This document shows positions 30,338 through 38,867 of a DNA stretch of 64,000 nucleotides, one piece after another (positions within the stretch are counted from its first letter, which is position 1; each line of letters starts with the position of its first letter). The DNA comes from Streptomyces sp. NBC_01750 (lineage in GTDB: Bacteria > Actinomycetota > Actinomycetes > Streptomycetales > Streptomycetaceae). The position numbers and the translations under genes are program-made. A model generated the notes under the pieces. It ran no database searches. It was not told the origin of the DNA and saw only the letters and a list, made by a program, of their open reading frames with translations. The stretch spans positions 3,536,001 through 3,600,000 of the forward strand of contig NZ_CP109137.1 of the NCBI RefSeq assembly GCF_035918095.1, read 5' to 3'.

Positions 30338-31318
30338 ATGCGCATTGTGGTTCTGGCCGGCGGCATCGGCGGCGCCCGTTTCCTCCGTGGTCTCAAGCAG
30401 GCCGCGCCCGAAGCGGACGTCACGGTGATCGGCAACACCGGCGACGACATCCATCTGTTCGGACTGAAGGTCTGCCCCGACCTCGACACCGTGATGTACA
30501 CCCTCGGCGGTGGCATCAACGAGGAGCAGGGCTGGGGGCGTACGGACGAGACCTTCCAGGTCAAGAGCGAGCTCGCCGCGTACGGCGTGGGACCCGAGTG
30601 GTTCGGCCTCGGCGACCGCGACTTCGCCACGCACATCGTCCGTACGCAGATGCTGGGCGCGGGCTATCCGCTCAGCGCCGTCACCGAGGCGCTCTGCGCG
30701 CGCTGGAACCCGGGCGTACGGCTGCTGCCGATGTCCGACGACCGTGTAGAGACGCATGTCGCCGTCACCGTGCCGGACAGCGGCTCCGCCGCGGGGCCGG
30801 GCGAGCGCAAGGTCATCCACTTCCAGGAGTACTGGGTGAAGCTGCGGGCGTCCGTGGCCGCGGAGGCCGTCGTGCCCGTCGGCGCGGACCAGGCGAAGCC
30901 GGCGCCCGGGGTGCTGGAGGCGATCGCCGCCGCCGACGTCGTCATCTTCCCGCCGTCCAACCCCGTCGTCAGCGTCGGCACGATCCTGGCCGTTCCCGGG
31001 ATCCGCGAGGCCATCGCCGAGGCGGGCGTCCCGGTCGTGGGCCTGTCCCCCATCGTCGGGGACGCGCCGGTGCGCGGCATGGCCGACAAGGTCCTGGCGG
31101 CGGTGGGCGTGGAGGCGACGGCCGCGGCCGTCGCCCAGCACTACGGCTCGGGGCTGCTCGACGGCTGGCTGGTCGACACGGTGGACGCGGGCGCGGTGGC
31201 GGCGGTCGAGGCGGCGGGGATCCGCTGCCGGGCCGTGCCGCTGCTGATGACGGATGTGGACGCGACCGCCGAGATGGCGCGTCAGGCGCTGGCACTGGCC
31301 GAGGAAGTACGGGCGTGA
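30338..31318 (+). CDS. fbiA: 2-phospho-L-lactate/enolpyruvyl transferase (coenzyme F420)
   Basis: A 326-aa CofD/FbiA enzyme that joins a phospholactate or phosphoenolpyruvate unit, as the guanosine diphosphate derivative, to the deazaflavin Fo. N-terminal '[19 protein letters not shown]' binds the nucleotide, and '[20 protein letters not shown]' is the family signature. In actinobacteria the phosphoenolpyruvate route producing dehydro-F420 is established. The start ATG lacks an obvious ribosome binding site and sits 12 bp after a small palindrome, so translation may be weak. It overlaps fbiB by four bases. Confidence 0.96.
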   Translation: MRIVVLAGGIGGARFLRGLKQAAPEADVTVIGNTGDDIHLFGLKVCPDLDTVMYTLGGGINEEQGWGRTDETFQVKSELAAYGVGPEWFGLGDRDFATHIVRTQMLGAGYPLSAVTEALCARWNPGVRLLPMSDDRVETHVAVTVPDSGSAAGPGERKVIHFQEYWVKLRASVAAEAVVPVGADQAKPAPGVLEAIAAADVVIFPPSNPVVSVGTILAVPGIREAIAEAGVPVVGLSPIVGDAPVRGMADKVLAAVGVEATAAAVAQHYGSGLLDGWLVDTVDAGAVAAVEAAGIRCRAVPLLMTDVDATAEMARQALALAEEVRA

Positions 31319-32613
31319 ACCCGCCCTCCTACCGGGTCTGGGCGCTGCCCGGTCTTGCGGAGGTCCGGCCGGGCGACGACCTCGCGAAGCTGATCACCGC
31401 GGCCTCGCCCGAGCTGGTGGACGGCGACGTACTGCTCGTCACCTCGAAGATCGTGAGCAAGGCGGAGGGGCGGATCGTCGAGGCGGCCGACCGCGAGGCG
31501 GCCATCGACGCGGAGACGGTACGGGTGGTGGCGCGGCGCGGCCCCCTGCGGATCGTCGAGAACCGGCAGGGCCTGGTGATGGCCGCGGCCGGCGTCGACG
31601 CCTCCAACACCCCTGCCGGAACAGTGCTGTTGCTGCCCGCCGATCCTGATGCCTCGGCGCGGGCGATCCGCGAGGGGCTGCGGGCATCGCTCGGCGTCGA
31701 CGTCGGCGTGATCGTCACGGATACCTTCGGCCGGCCCTGGCGCAACGGTCTGACCGATGTCGCGATCGGCGCGGCGGGCGTGCGGGTGCTGGACGATCTG
31801 CGCGGCGGGGCCGACGCGCACGGCAATCCGCTGAGCGCGACCGTCGTCGCCACCGCGGATGAACTGGCCGCGGCGGGCGACCTGGTGAAGGGCAAGACGG
31901 AGGGGCTGCCGGTCGCGGTGGTGCGCGGTCTGCCGCATCTGGTGGCCGACGCGGCCGAGGGAGCGCGGGCCATGGTCCGGGCCGCGGCCGACGACATGTT
32001 CCGGCTGGGGACCTCAGAGGCGGTACGGGAGGCGGTCACCCAGCGCCGTACGGTGCGGGAGTTCACCCACGAGCCGGTGGACGGCGGGGCGGTGCGCCGC
32101 GCCGTCGCTGCGGCAGTGACGGCTCCGGCACCGCATCACACGACGCCCTGGCGGTTCGTGCTCCTCGAATCCGCTTCGGCGCGCACCGGGTTGCTCGACG
32201 CGATGCGGGACGCGTGGATCGCTGACCTGCGGCGCGACGGCAAGTCGGAGGAGTCGGTCGCCAGGCGGGTGCGGCGCGGGGACGTGCTGCGCAAGGCGCC
32301 GTATCTGGTCGTGCCGTGTCTGGTGATGGACGGCGCGCACCACTACGGGGATCCGCGGCGCGATACCGCAGAGCGCGAGATGTTCGTGGTCGCGGCGGGC
32401 GCGGGCGTGCAGAACTTCCTGGTGGCGCTGGCGGGTGAACGGCTCGGCTCGGCATGGGTGTCGTCCACGATGTTCTGCCGCGAGGTCGTCCGGGACGTGC
32501 TGGGACTGCCGGCCGGATGGGATCCGATGGGCGCGGTGGCGGTCGGGCACGCGGCCGGAGCGCCGAAGGAACGGCCGGCGCGGGAGGCTTCGGCCTTCAT
32601 CGAGGTGCGCTAG
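31315..32613 (+). CDS. fbiB: F420:gamma-glutamyl ligase / dehydro-F420 reductase
   Basis: A 432-aa bifunctional FbiB. GTG start overlaps the fbiA stop (GTGA). Residues 1-245 are the CofE-type ligase that adds glutamates to F420 ('[17 protein letters not shown]', '[20 protein letters not shown]'). Residues about 250-432 are a nitroreductase-fold FMN domain ('[18 protein letters not shown]') that reduces dehydro-F420. An upstream continuation of the frame overlaps fbiA and is rejected. The stop directly abuts the stop of the convergent glycosylase gene. F420 serves redox enzymes, including those of antibiotic pathways. Confidence 0.96.
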   Translation: MNPPSYRVWALPGLAEVRPGDDLAKLITAASPELVDGDVLLVTSKIVSKAEGRIVEAADREAAIDAETVRVVARRGPLRIVENRQGLVMAAAGVDASNTPAGTVLLLPADPDASARAIREGLRASLGVDVGVIVTDTFGRPWRNGLTDVAIGAAGVRVLDDLRGGADAHGNPLSATVVATADELAAAGDLVKGKTEGLPVAVVRGLPHLVADAAEGARAMVRAAADDMFRLGTSEAVREAVTQRRTVREFTHEPVDGGAVRRAVAAAVTAPAPHHTTPWRFVLLESASARTGLLDAMRDAWIADLRRDGKSEESVARRVRRGDVLRKAPYLVVPCLVMDGAHHYGDPRRDTAEREMFVVAAGAGVQNFLVALAGERLGSAWVSSTMFCREVVRDVLGLPAGWDPMGAVAVGHAAGAPKERPAREASAFIEVR

Positions 32614-33618
32614 CTACAGCTTGGAGATGTCGGTGCGGGGCATCTTGGGCACGCGGCGGGCCGGGGTGCGGTCGCTCAGCAGGATCAGGCGGGCGGCCCG
32701 GTGGCGCTGGCCGGCGTACGGGGCCAGGAGTTCGAGCATCGCCGCGTCGTCCGCGTCGCGGTCGCCCGCGAGCGCGTAACCGACGATGCCGGGCAGATGC
32801 AGATCGCCGACGGTGACGGCGTCGGGGGCACCGTTGCTGCGCTGAACCGTTTCGGTGGAGGTCCAGGGGCCGATGCCGGGGATCAACTCCAGTCTTGCCT
32901 GGGCCTGTTGGGGCTCCATCGCTGCGGCCTCCTCCAGACGTCGGGCGACACGGACCGCGCGCAGGATCGTCGATGCGCGCTTGTTGTCGACGCCCGCACG
33001 GTGCCACTCCCAGGAAGGGATCAGCGCCCAGCTGCGGGGCTCGGGCATCACGCACATACGCGGTGCCGGGCCGGGCGCGGGCTCGCCGTACTTCCGCACG
33101 AGCAGCCGCCAGGCGCGGTACGCCTCGTCCGCGGTGACCTTCTGCTCCAGGATCGAGGGGATGAGCGATTCCAGGACCAGGCCGGTGCGGGTCAGGCGGA
33201 GGCCGGGGCGGCGGTGCTGGGACGCGGCGACGAGGCGGTGGCGCGGGGTGAAGGCGGCGGGGTCGTCAGCCTCGCCGAGCAGCGCGGGGAGGTGCTCGAG
33301 CAGCCAGTCGGCGCCGGGGCCCCAGGCCTCGGCCTCGGCGGCGCCGGCGCTCGCGTGCAGGGCGACGCGGAGGGTTCCGGGCCCTGCGGGCGTAAGGGTG
33401 GCACGCCAGACGGAGCCGTCCGGGGTGGTACGGAAGGTGGGGTCGCCGGGGCCGCGACGGAGCGGCCCGAGCACGATCCCGAGGTCGAGGGGCCCGGGCG
33501 GCGTCCAGCACCGCGTGCGGGACCCGCCCCGCGTCTGCGCGGGGACGCCGGAGGGGACGGCGGTGTAGCCGCCTCGCACAGTGGTGCGGGTGGGGCGGGG
33601 GCTGAAGCGTCCTGCCAC
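32614..33618 (-). CDS. AlkA-type DNA-3-methyladenine glycosylase (HhH-GPD)
   Basis: A 334-aa protein with GTG start. The HhH-GPD core is visible as 'LESLIPSILEQKVTADEAYR', then 'ELIPGIGPWTSTETVQRS' (helix-hairpin-helix) and 'AVTVGDLHLPGIVGYALAG', where the Asp of VGDLHL is the expected catalytic residue. It should excise alkylated purines in base excision repair. The N-terminal 150 residues match the AlkA-type extra domain loosely. Convergent with fbiB with no gap; separated by 64 bp from manC. Confidence 0.88.
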   Translation of the reverse strand: MAGRFSPRPTRTTVRGGYTAVPSGVPAQTRGGSRTRCWTPPGPLDLGIVLGPLRRGPGDPTFRTTPDGSVWRATLTPAGPGTLRVALHASAGAAEAEAWGPGADWLLEHLPALLGEADDPAAFTPRHRLVAASQHRRPGLRLTRTGLVLESLIPSILEQKVTADEAYRAWRLLVRKYGEPAPGPAPRMCVMPEPRSWALIPSWEWHRAGVDNKRASTILRAVRVARRLEEAAAMEPQQAQARLELIPGIGPWTSTETVQRSNGAPDAVTVGDLHLPGIVGYALAGDRDADDAAMLELLAPYAGQRHRAARLILLSDRTPARRVPKMPRTDISKL

Positions 33619-33682
33619 GGTCGGGGTCCTCGGGGATCGGGTGTCCTATGAGGGTAGGCGGTCCTCGGCCAGGCCCACGTGG

Positions 33683-34765
33683 CTACTGGTCCGAAGAGAA
33701 CCGCACCGACGACGACGGCAGCACCGCGTCGCACCACACCCTCGCGCCGTCGCGGAGCTCGTTGTCCGCGCCCACCGACGCGCCGTCGCCGACCACCACG
33801 CCCGACAGGACCGTGCGGGCTCCGACTCTCGCGCCCGCGCCGATCAGGGAGGCGGAGATCACCGCGCCCTCCTCCACCACCGCGCCCTCCAGGACCGCGC
33901 TGCCGTCGATGCGGGTGCCGCCGCCGATCCGGGCGCCACCGCCGATCACCGTGCCGCCCGTCAGTTTCGCGTCGGGCGCCACTGTCGCCGACGGAAGGAC
34001 CAGGCGGTCGCCGCAACGGCCCGGGACCGCCGGGGACGGGGCGCGCCCCATGACCAGGTCGGCCGAGCCGCGGACGAAGGCCTGCGGGGTGCCGAGATCG
34101 AGCCAGTACGTGGAGTCGACCATGCCCTGGAGGTGGGCTCCGGAGGACAGCAGGTCCGGGAAGGTCTCGCGTTCGACCGAGACCGGGCGGCCCGTCGGGA
34201 TGGTGTCGATGACCGAGCGGCGGAAGACGTACGCGCCGGCGTTGATCTGGTCGGTGACGATCTCCTCCGGTGTCTGGGGCTTCTCCAGGAAGGCCGTGAC
34301 ACGGCCGGAAGAGTCCGTGGGCACCAGACCGAATGCCCGCGGATCCTCGACCCGGGTGAGATGGAGCGAGACGTCCGCGCCGGACGACCGGTGCGTGGCG
34401 ACGAGCGCAGCGATGTCCAGGCCCGTCAGGATGTCGCCGTTGAAGATCAGGACCGGATCCTCCGGGCCCGAGTGCAGCCGCGACGCGACATTGCGGATCG
34501 CCCCGCCCGTGCCGAGCGGCTCCTCCTCGGTGACGTACTCCAGGTGGAGGCCGAGCGAGGAGCCGTCGCCGAAGTACGGCTCGAAGACCTCGGCCAGGTA
34601 CGACGTGGCCAGCACGATGTGCTCGACCCCGGCCGCCCGCGCACGCGCCAGCTGATGCGTCAGGAACGGGACACCTGCCGCCGGAACCATCGGCTTCGGC
34701 GTATTGACGGTGAGCGGGCGCAACCGGGTGCCCTTGCCGCCGACCAGGAGGATCGCTTCTGTCAC
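33683..34765 (-). CDS. manC: Mannose-1-phosphate guanylyltransferase-type NDP-sugar pyrophosphorylase
   Basis: A 360-aa protein with GTG start. N-terminal nucleotidyltransferase signature 'AILLVGGKGTRLRPLTVNTPKPM' (residues 4-25), 'LGTGGAIRN', metal-binding 'FNGDIL', and sugar-site 'NAGAYVFRR'. The last 90 residues form left-handed beta-helix hexapeptide repeats (GGTVIGGGARIGGGTRIDG). It should make GDP-mannose from mannose 1-phosphate and GTP; equivalent to Rv3264c. The TTG 11 codons upstream (34798) is an alternative start but would add non-conserved residues. Confidence 0.88.
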   Translation of the reverse strand: MTEAILLVGGKGTRLRPLTVNTPKPMVPAAGVPFLTHQLARARAAGVEHIVLATSYLAEVFEPYFGDGSSLGLHLEYVTEEEPLGTGGAIRNVASRLHSGPEDPVLIFNGDILTGLDIAALVATHRSSGADVSLHLTRVEDPRAFGLVPTDSSGRVTAFLEKPQTPEEIVTDQINAGAYVFRRSVIDTIPTGRPVSVERETFPDLLSSGAHLQGMVDSTYWLDLGTPQAFVRGSADLVMGRAPSPAVPGRCGDRLVLPSATVAPDAKLTGGTVIGGGARIGGGTRIDGSAVLEGAVVEEGAVISASLIGAGARVGARTVLSGVVVGDGASVGADNELRDGARVWCDAVLPSSSVRFSSDQ

Positions 34766-34850
34766 CTTGTCGTCTCTGCTTCCTGATGGAGCCGGCAATG
34801 GTCACTCGTTCGAGACCGGCAGTGTATGCAGTTGGTCGGCGCCTTCCCCG

Positions 34851-36143
34851 TCAGCTGCGGCCCTGCAACACCGCCGAGGAGGTCCGGGCCGCGCCGAGCT
34901 TGCCGTAGAGAAGGCTTCCCGGGCATTCCGTGAAGAATGCGTCCCGGTGCCCGGAGATGGTGTTGAAGCTGACGTTCTTGCCCTTCGCGTACTTGCCGCT
35001 TCCTCCCGACGTCAGCACCGACTTGCCGCGCGGGTCGATTCCGTACAGCCCGAGCTTCCAGGCGGTCAGCTGCGCGATGGCGTTCACCGCAGCCGCGGGC
35101 GGGGTGGACAGACTGTACGTGCCGAGCACGGCGATTCCCGTGCTGTCCGTGTTAAATCCCAGAGTGTGCGCGCCGAGGACCGGATTGGCCACACCTCCCG
35201 CGCGCCCTTCGTAGATGTTTCCGCACTTGTCGACGGCGAAGTTGTAGCCGAAGTCGCGCCAGCCACTGCTCACTACGTGGTAGCGGTAGATACTGCGCAG
35301 GACAGAGGGCGCCTGGGCGCAGGTGTAGCTGTTGCCGGTGGCGGTGTGGTGCACGAAGGCGACCTTCACGGAATTGGTGTAGACGAAGCCCGGCTCCCGC
35401 AGCGACTCGTCCGCGCCCCATCCCTTGCGCGTGATGATGCGCGGGCGCGGCCCGATGTACGGACTCGCTTCCAGGGCGCCGATCGCGCCTGCCGCTTTCG
35501 CGTCCGCTTCCGTCTCGGCCCGGGAAAGCGCCGGGATCACATCCTCCTCCGACATCGTCACGTCGTCGCCGGTCCCCACCTCCCCCTCCCCGCCCGCGGG
35601 CGGGGCCTGGGCGGCCACCGAGTCCCCGCCGGGATCGACGAGTTCGAGGCTGAGTCCTTCCGGCAGCGGCCACGGTCCCGCAGCCTCCGCGCTGACGCGT
35701 ACCTCGACGCCGTCCGAGGCTCCGACCCAGAGCGGGGCCGTGGCGCCGCGGACCCTCCCCCATTCGCTCTCCCTGGTGCCGGGATCGGCGCGGTGCTCGT
35801 CATTGTGGGTCTCCACGTCCTGCCAGCCGGACCACGCGCCGGAGCCGACGGCTCTGGTGCGGACCTGGACGCTGCCGTGGAGTACGGCGTTCACGTCGTC
35901 CCAGACGACGCCGACCAAGGAGAACGGTCTGACGTCACGACGGGTCAGCCCCTGTTCCGCCGCGGGCCCGAGGGACCGGCCCGGATCCGTCTCGTCGATG
36001 GGCGCGAGTGGCAGGGACTGGGTGGAGCCGGGCACATCGGGTGCCCGGGGCGCCACGGCGGCAGCGCCGGAGGCCAGCGAGAGCGGGAGTACGAGCGCGA
36101 CAGTGCACGCGACGCCGATCGAAGAAGCTAGGAATCCACGCAT
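34851..36143 (-). CDS. Secreted N-acetylmuramoyl-L-alanine amidase (PGRP-like)
   Basis: A 430-aa protein with signal peptide (MRGFLASSIGVACTVALVLP, cleavage near ASGAAAV). The N-terminal region is a beta-type linker domain; the C-terminal amidase_2/PGRP domain starts near residue 205 ('ITRKGWGADESLREPG'). Zinc ligands are apparent: His in FVHHTATG, His in ISGHRDAFF, Cys in TECPGS. It cleaves the bond between muramic acid and L-alanine in peptidoglycan, outside the cell. Divergent from the TIGR03089 gene and near the LCP cluster, consistent with wall remodelling. Confidence 0.93.
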   Translation of the reverse strand: MRGFLASSIGVACTVALVLPLSLASGAAAVAPRAPDVPGSTQSLPLAPIDETDPGRSLGPAAEQGLTRRDVRPFSLVGVVWDDVNAVLHGSVQVRTRAVGSGAWSGWQDVETHNDEHRADPGTRESEWGRVRGATAPLWVGASDGVEVRVSAEAAGPWPLPEGLSLELVDPGGDSVAAQAPPAGGEGEVGTGDDVTMSEEDVIPALSRAETEADAKAAGAIGALEASPYIGPRPRIITRKGWGADESLREPGFVYTNSVKVAFVHHTATGNSYTCAQAPSVLRSIYRYHVVSSGWRDFGYNFAVDKCGNIYEGRAGGVANPVLGAHTLGFNTDSTGIAVLGTYSLSTPPAAAVNAIAQLTAWKLGLYGIDPRGKSVLTSGGSGKYAKGKNVSFNTISGHRDAFFTECPGSLLYGKLGAARTSSAVLQGRS

Positions 36144-36270
36144 GGCTTCGATCCTGAGCCGGGCCCGCCGACTTCGCTCCTCAAGGAAATTGACGGCGCA
36201 TCGGCCCGAGGGGTGTACGCATCACCGGTACGGCGGCCTGTCCGGCACCGTGCCGCGTACGCTTGCGCGC

Positions 36271-37023
36271 GTGAACGCCAGCGACCGTACCCCTGCCGAC
36301 CTGCTGCGATCCGCGCTCGCCGCGGACCCGGCGCGCCCCTTGGTCACCTTCTACGACGACGCCACCGGTGAGCGCGTCGAATTGTCCGTGGCCACCTTCG
36401 CCAATTGGGTGGCCAAGACAGCGAATCTGCTCCAGGGCGATCTTGCCGCCGCGCCCGGTGACCGGCTCGCGCTGCTGCTTCCCGCGCACTGGCAGAGCGC
36501 GGTCTGGCTGCTCGCCTGCTCCTCGGTCGGGGTGAGCGTGGAGGTGGGCGGCGACCCGGCGGACGCCGATCTCGTGGTCAGCGGCCCGGACACGCTGGAG
36601 GCGGCGCGGGCCTGTTCCGGGGAGCGGGTCGCTCTCGCGCTCCGGCCGCTGGGCGGCCGTTTCCCGCAGCCGCCGGCGGGCTTCGCCGACTACGCGGTGG
36701 AGGTGCCGGGGCAGGGCGACCGCTTCGCCCCCTACGCGCCGGTGGACCCGGCCGCGCCCGCGCTCGCCGTCGGCGGCTTGGAGCTGACGGGCGCGCAACT
36801 GGTCGAGCGGGCCCGCGCGGATGCTGCCGATTTGGGGCTTTCGCACGGTTCGCGACTGCTGACGGGACGCGCGTACGACTCCTGGGAGGGGCTGTCGGCA
36901 GGGCTGTTCGCGCCGCTGGCGGCCGGCGGGTCGGTGGTGCTGTGCCGCCATCTCGGCAAGCTGTCCCAAGAGGGCCTCGAGAAGCGGATCGAAAGCGAGC
37001 GCGTCACCAACACCGCGGTATGA
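36271..37023 (+). CDS. TIGR03089 family protein (truncated adenylate-forming-like)
   Basis: A 250-aa protein that resembles only the N-terminal part of AMP-binding (acyl-CoA synthetase-type) enzymes: 'FYDDATGERVELSVATFANW', 'GDRLALLLPAHWQSAVWLLA', and 'SRLLTGRAYDSWEGLSAGLF'. The ATP-binding core motif and the C-terminal subdomain are absent, so it cannot be a complete ligase. The family is actinobacterial and usually neighbours an LCP gene (Rv3268 beside Rv3267, from memory), as here. GTG at 36271 is chosen; the frame is open upstream within the amidase gene. Function unknown. Confidence 0.85.
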   Translation: MNASDRTPADLLRSALAADPARPLVTFYDDATGERVELSVATFANWVAKTANLLQGDLAAAPGDRLALLLPAHWQSAVWLLACSSVGVSVEVGGDPADADLVVSGPDTLEAARACSGERVALALRPLGGRFPQPPAGFADYAVEVPGQGDRFAPYAPVDPAAPALAVGGLELTGAQLVERARADAADLGLSHGSRLLTGRAYDSWEGLSAGLFAPLAAGGSVVLCRHLGKLSQEGLEKRIESERVTNTAV

Positions 37024-37206
37024 GAAGCCTCTGAGGTCCACTCGTGTGGCGCACATACGGGCCGAGCCCCCGGGCCTCAGCATCAACTCCGGTAGATGAT
37101 CGGCGATACCCGTGCTTCAAAAGACAACCAAGCGTGAGGTTCAGCCGTCTAGTCCTGCGATCGGCGACCCAGCGCGCCGCCGACGCCATGAAGGATGGAC
37201 GCAGAC

Positions 37207-38646
37207 GTGACGGACAGTGCTGGCACGCCCGCCGAACCGGACAAGCCGGCCGACGACGAGCCGACCGCCGGAACGTCTGGGCCCGAGGCCGGCACGGCGG
37301 GCGCGACAGACGCGGCGGACACGGCGGACGCGGCGGACACAGTCCCGACGGGCGACGCCGCCGAGAACGAGGTCCCGAAGAGCGAAGCCGGTACGGCCGG
37401 TGGGCTGCAGGACGAGGCCCCGGCCACGACGTCCGCCGCCGACGGACAGCCGGCCGACACCGACGGCGCGGACGGCACGGACGGCGACGCCCCTGCCGGA
37501 ACCCCCAACCACAAGCACCGCTGGATGCGTTGGACCGCGCTCGGCACCTCCGTCGTCGTGCTCGCCGCGGCCGGCGTCGGCTGGTGGTTCTACCGCAAGC
37601 TCGACGGCAACATCACCACCGACACCACCGCCGCCGCCGAGCTCGAGACATACGAGAAGGAGCGCCCGACGCCCGTCGCGCACGGCGCGCAGAACATCCT
37701 GCTGCTCGGCTCCGACACCCGCTCCGGCGAGGGCAACAGCAAGTACGGCCGCGACGACGGCGGCAGCCAGCGCTCCGACACCACGATCCTGCTGCATATC
37801 GCCGCGAACCGGCAGAGCGCGACGGCGATGTCCATCCCGCGCGACCTGATGGTGACCATCCCGAGCTGCCACAGACCGGACGGGACCCGCACGAAGGAGC
37901 AGTTCTCGCAGTTCAACTGGGCCTTCGAGTTCGGCGGTACGGCCTGCACGATCCGCACCGTCGAGCGCTTCACCGGGATCCGCATCGACCACCACATGGT
38001 GGTCGACTTCAGCGGCTTCAAGGACATGGTCAACGCCGTGCACGGGGTCGAGGTCTGCCTCAAGGAGCCGATCGACGACGCAGACGCGCACCTCAAGCTT
38101 CCCGCGGGAAAGCAGGCGCTCAACGGTGAGCAGGCCCTGGGTTTCGTACGGGTCCGCAAGTCCATCGGCAACGGCAGCGACACCGAACGCATGGACCGCC
38201 AGCAGCAGTTCCTCGGTGCGCTGGTGAAGAAGGTGCAGAGCAACGGTGTACTGCTCAATCCGATCCGGCTCTACCCGGTACTGGACGCGGCGACCAAGTC
38301 GCTGACCACTGATCCGGGTCTCGACTCGCTCAGAGACCTGTACGACCTGACCCGCTCGGTTCGTAACATTCCGACGGAAAAGGTGCAGTTCCTGACAGTT
38401 CCCCGGCAGCCGTACCGCGCCGACCCGAACCGCGACGAGCTCATCGAGTCCAGGGCCGCCCAGCTCTTCAAACGGCTGCGGGAGGACACACCCGTCGCCG
38501 TCGTCGCCGGAAAGAAGGACAAAGATGCGGGATCCGGAAATGATTCGCAGCAGTCCTCCGCCGGGACCGACGAGAGCGCGTCCGGGGGCCCGAATCCGAC
38601 GCCGACTTTCTCCGGCACGAATGCGGCCGCGGGCATGTGCGGGTAA
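37207..38646 (+). CDS. LCP (LytR-CpsA-Psr) family protein 1
   Basis: A 479-aa protein; GTG start has AAGGA 11 bp upstream (ATG at 37195 would overlap that site). A cytoplasmic acidic Ala/Thr/Pro-rich N-terminus (about 100 residues) precedes a membrane helix near 110-130. The extracellular LCP domain shows 'NILLLGSDTRSGEG', 'SIPRDLMVTIP', 'TGIRIDHHMVVDFSGF' and 'ALGFVRVRKS'. LCP enzymes transfer undecaprenyl-linked glycopolymers to peptidoglycan. No LytR_C domain follows. First of five LCP genes within 10 kb. Confidence 0.93.
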   Translation: MTDSAGTPAEPDKPADDEPTAGTSGPEAGTAGATDAADTADAADTVPTGDAAENEVPKSEAGTAGGLQDEAPATTSAADGQPADTDGADGTDGDAPAGTPNHKHRWMRWTALGTSVVVLAAAGVGWWFYRKLDGNITTDTTAAAELETYEKERPTPVAHGAQNILLLGSDTRSGEGNSKYGRDDGGSQRSDTTILLHIAANRQSATAMSIPRDLMVTIPSCHRPDGTRTKEQFSQFNWAFEFGGTACTIRTVERFTGIRIDHHMVVDFSGFKDMVNAVHGVEVCLKEPIDDADAHLKLPAGKQALNGEQALGFVRVRKSIGNGSDTERMDRQQQFLGALVKKVQSNGVLLNPIRLYPVLDAATKSLTTDPGLDSLRDLYDLTRSVRNIPTEKVQFLTVPRQPYRADPNRDELIESRAAQLFKRLREDTPVAVVAGKKDKDAGSGNDSQQSSAGTDESASGGPNPTPTFSGTNAAAGMCG

Positions 38647-38867
38647 AGCGATGGCCAAGCCGGAGTCGGCAGTCCATGACGATTGGGCGGAATGCCCGCT
38701 TGTAAGGGACGTGGAATTTGTCACGAGCGTCGCCCGACGCTGAACTGGGCGGATAGTGTGACGCGATCCGGTGCTTCCGACCTTGGGTCGCGCACTGCAG
38801 GACCGAAAGACCGAGCGCCCTTCGGGGGAGGCGCCTCGCGTGGCACCGACGGAGGACTCAGGCAACC

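Noticed and set aside
30598..31314. N-terminal extension of fbiB into fbiA
   Set aside because: The frame is open, but it overlaps fbiA in another frame. The GTGA overlap and the conserved ligase N-terminus set the start at 31315.
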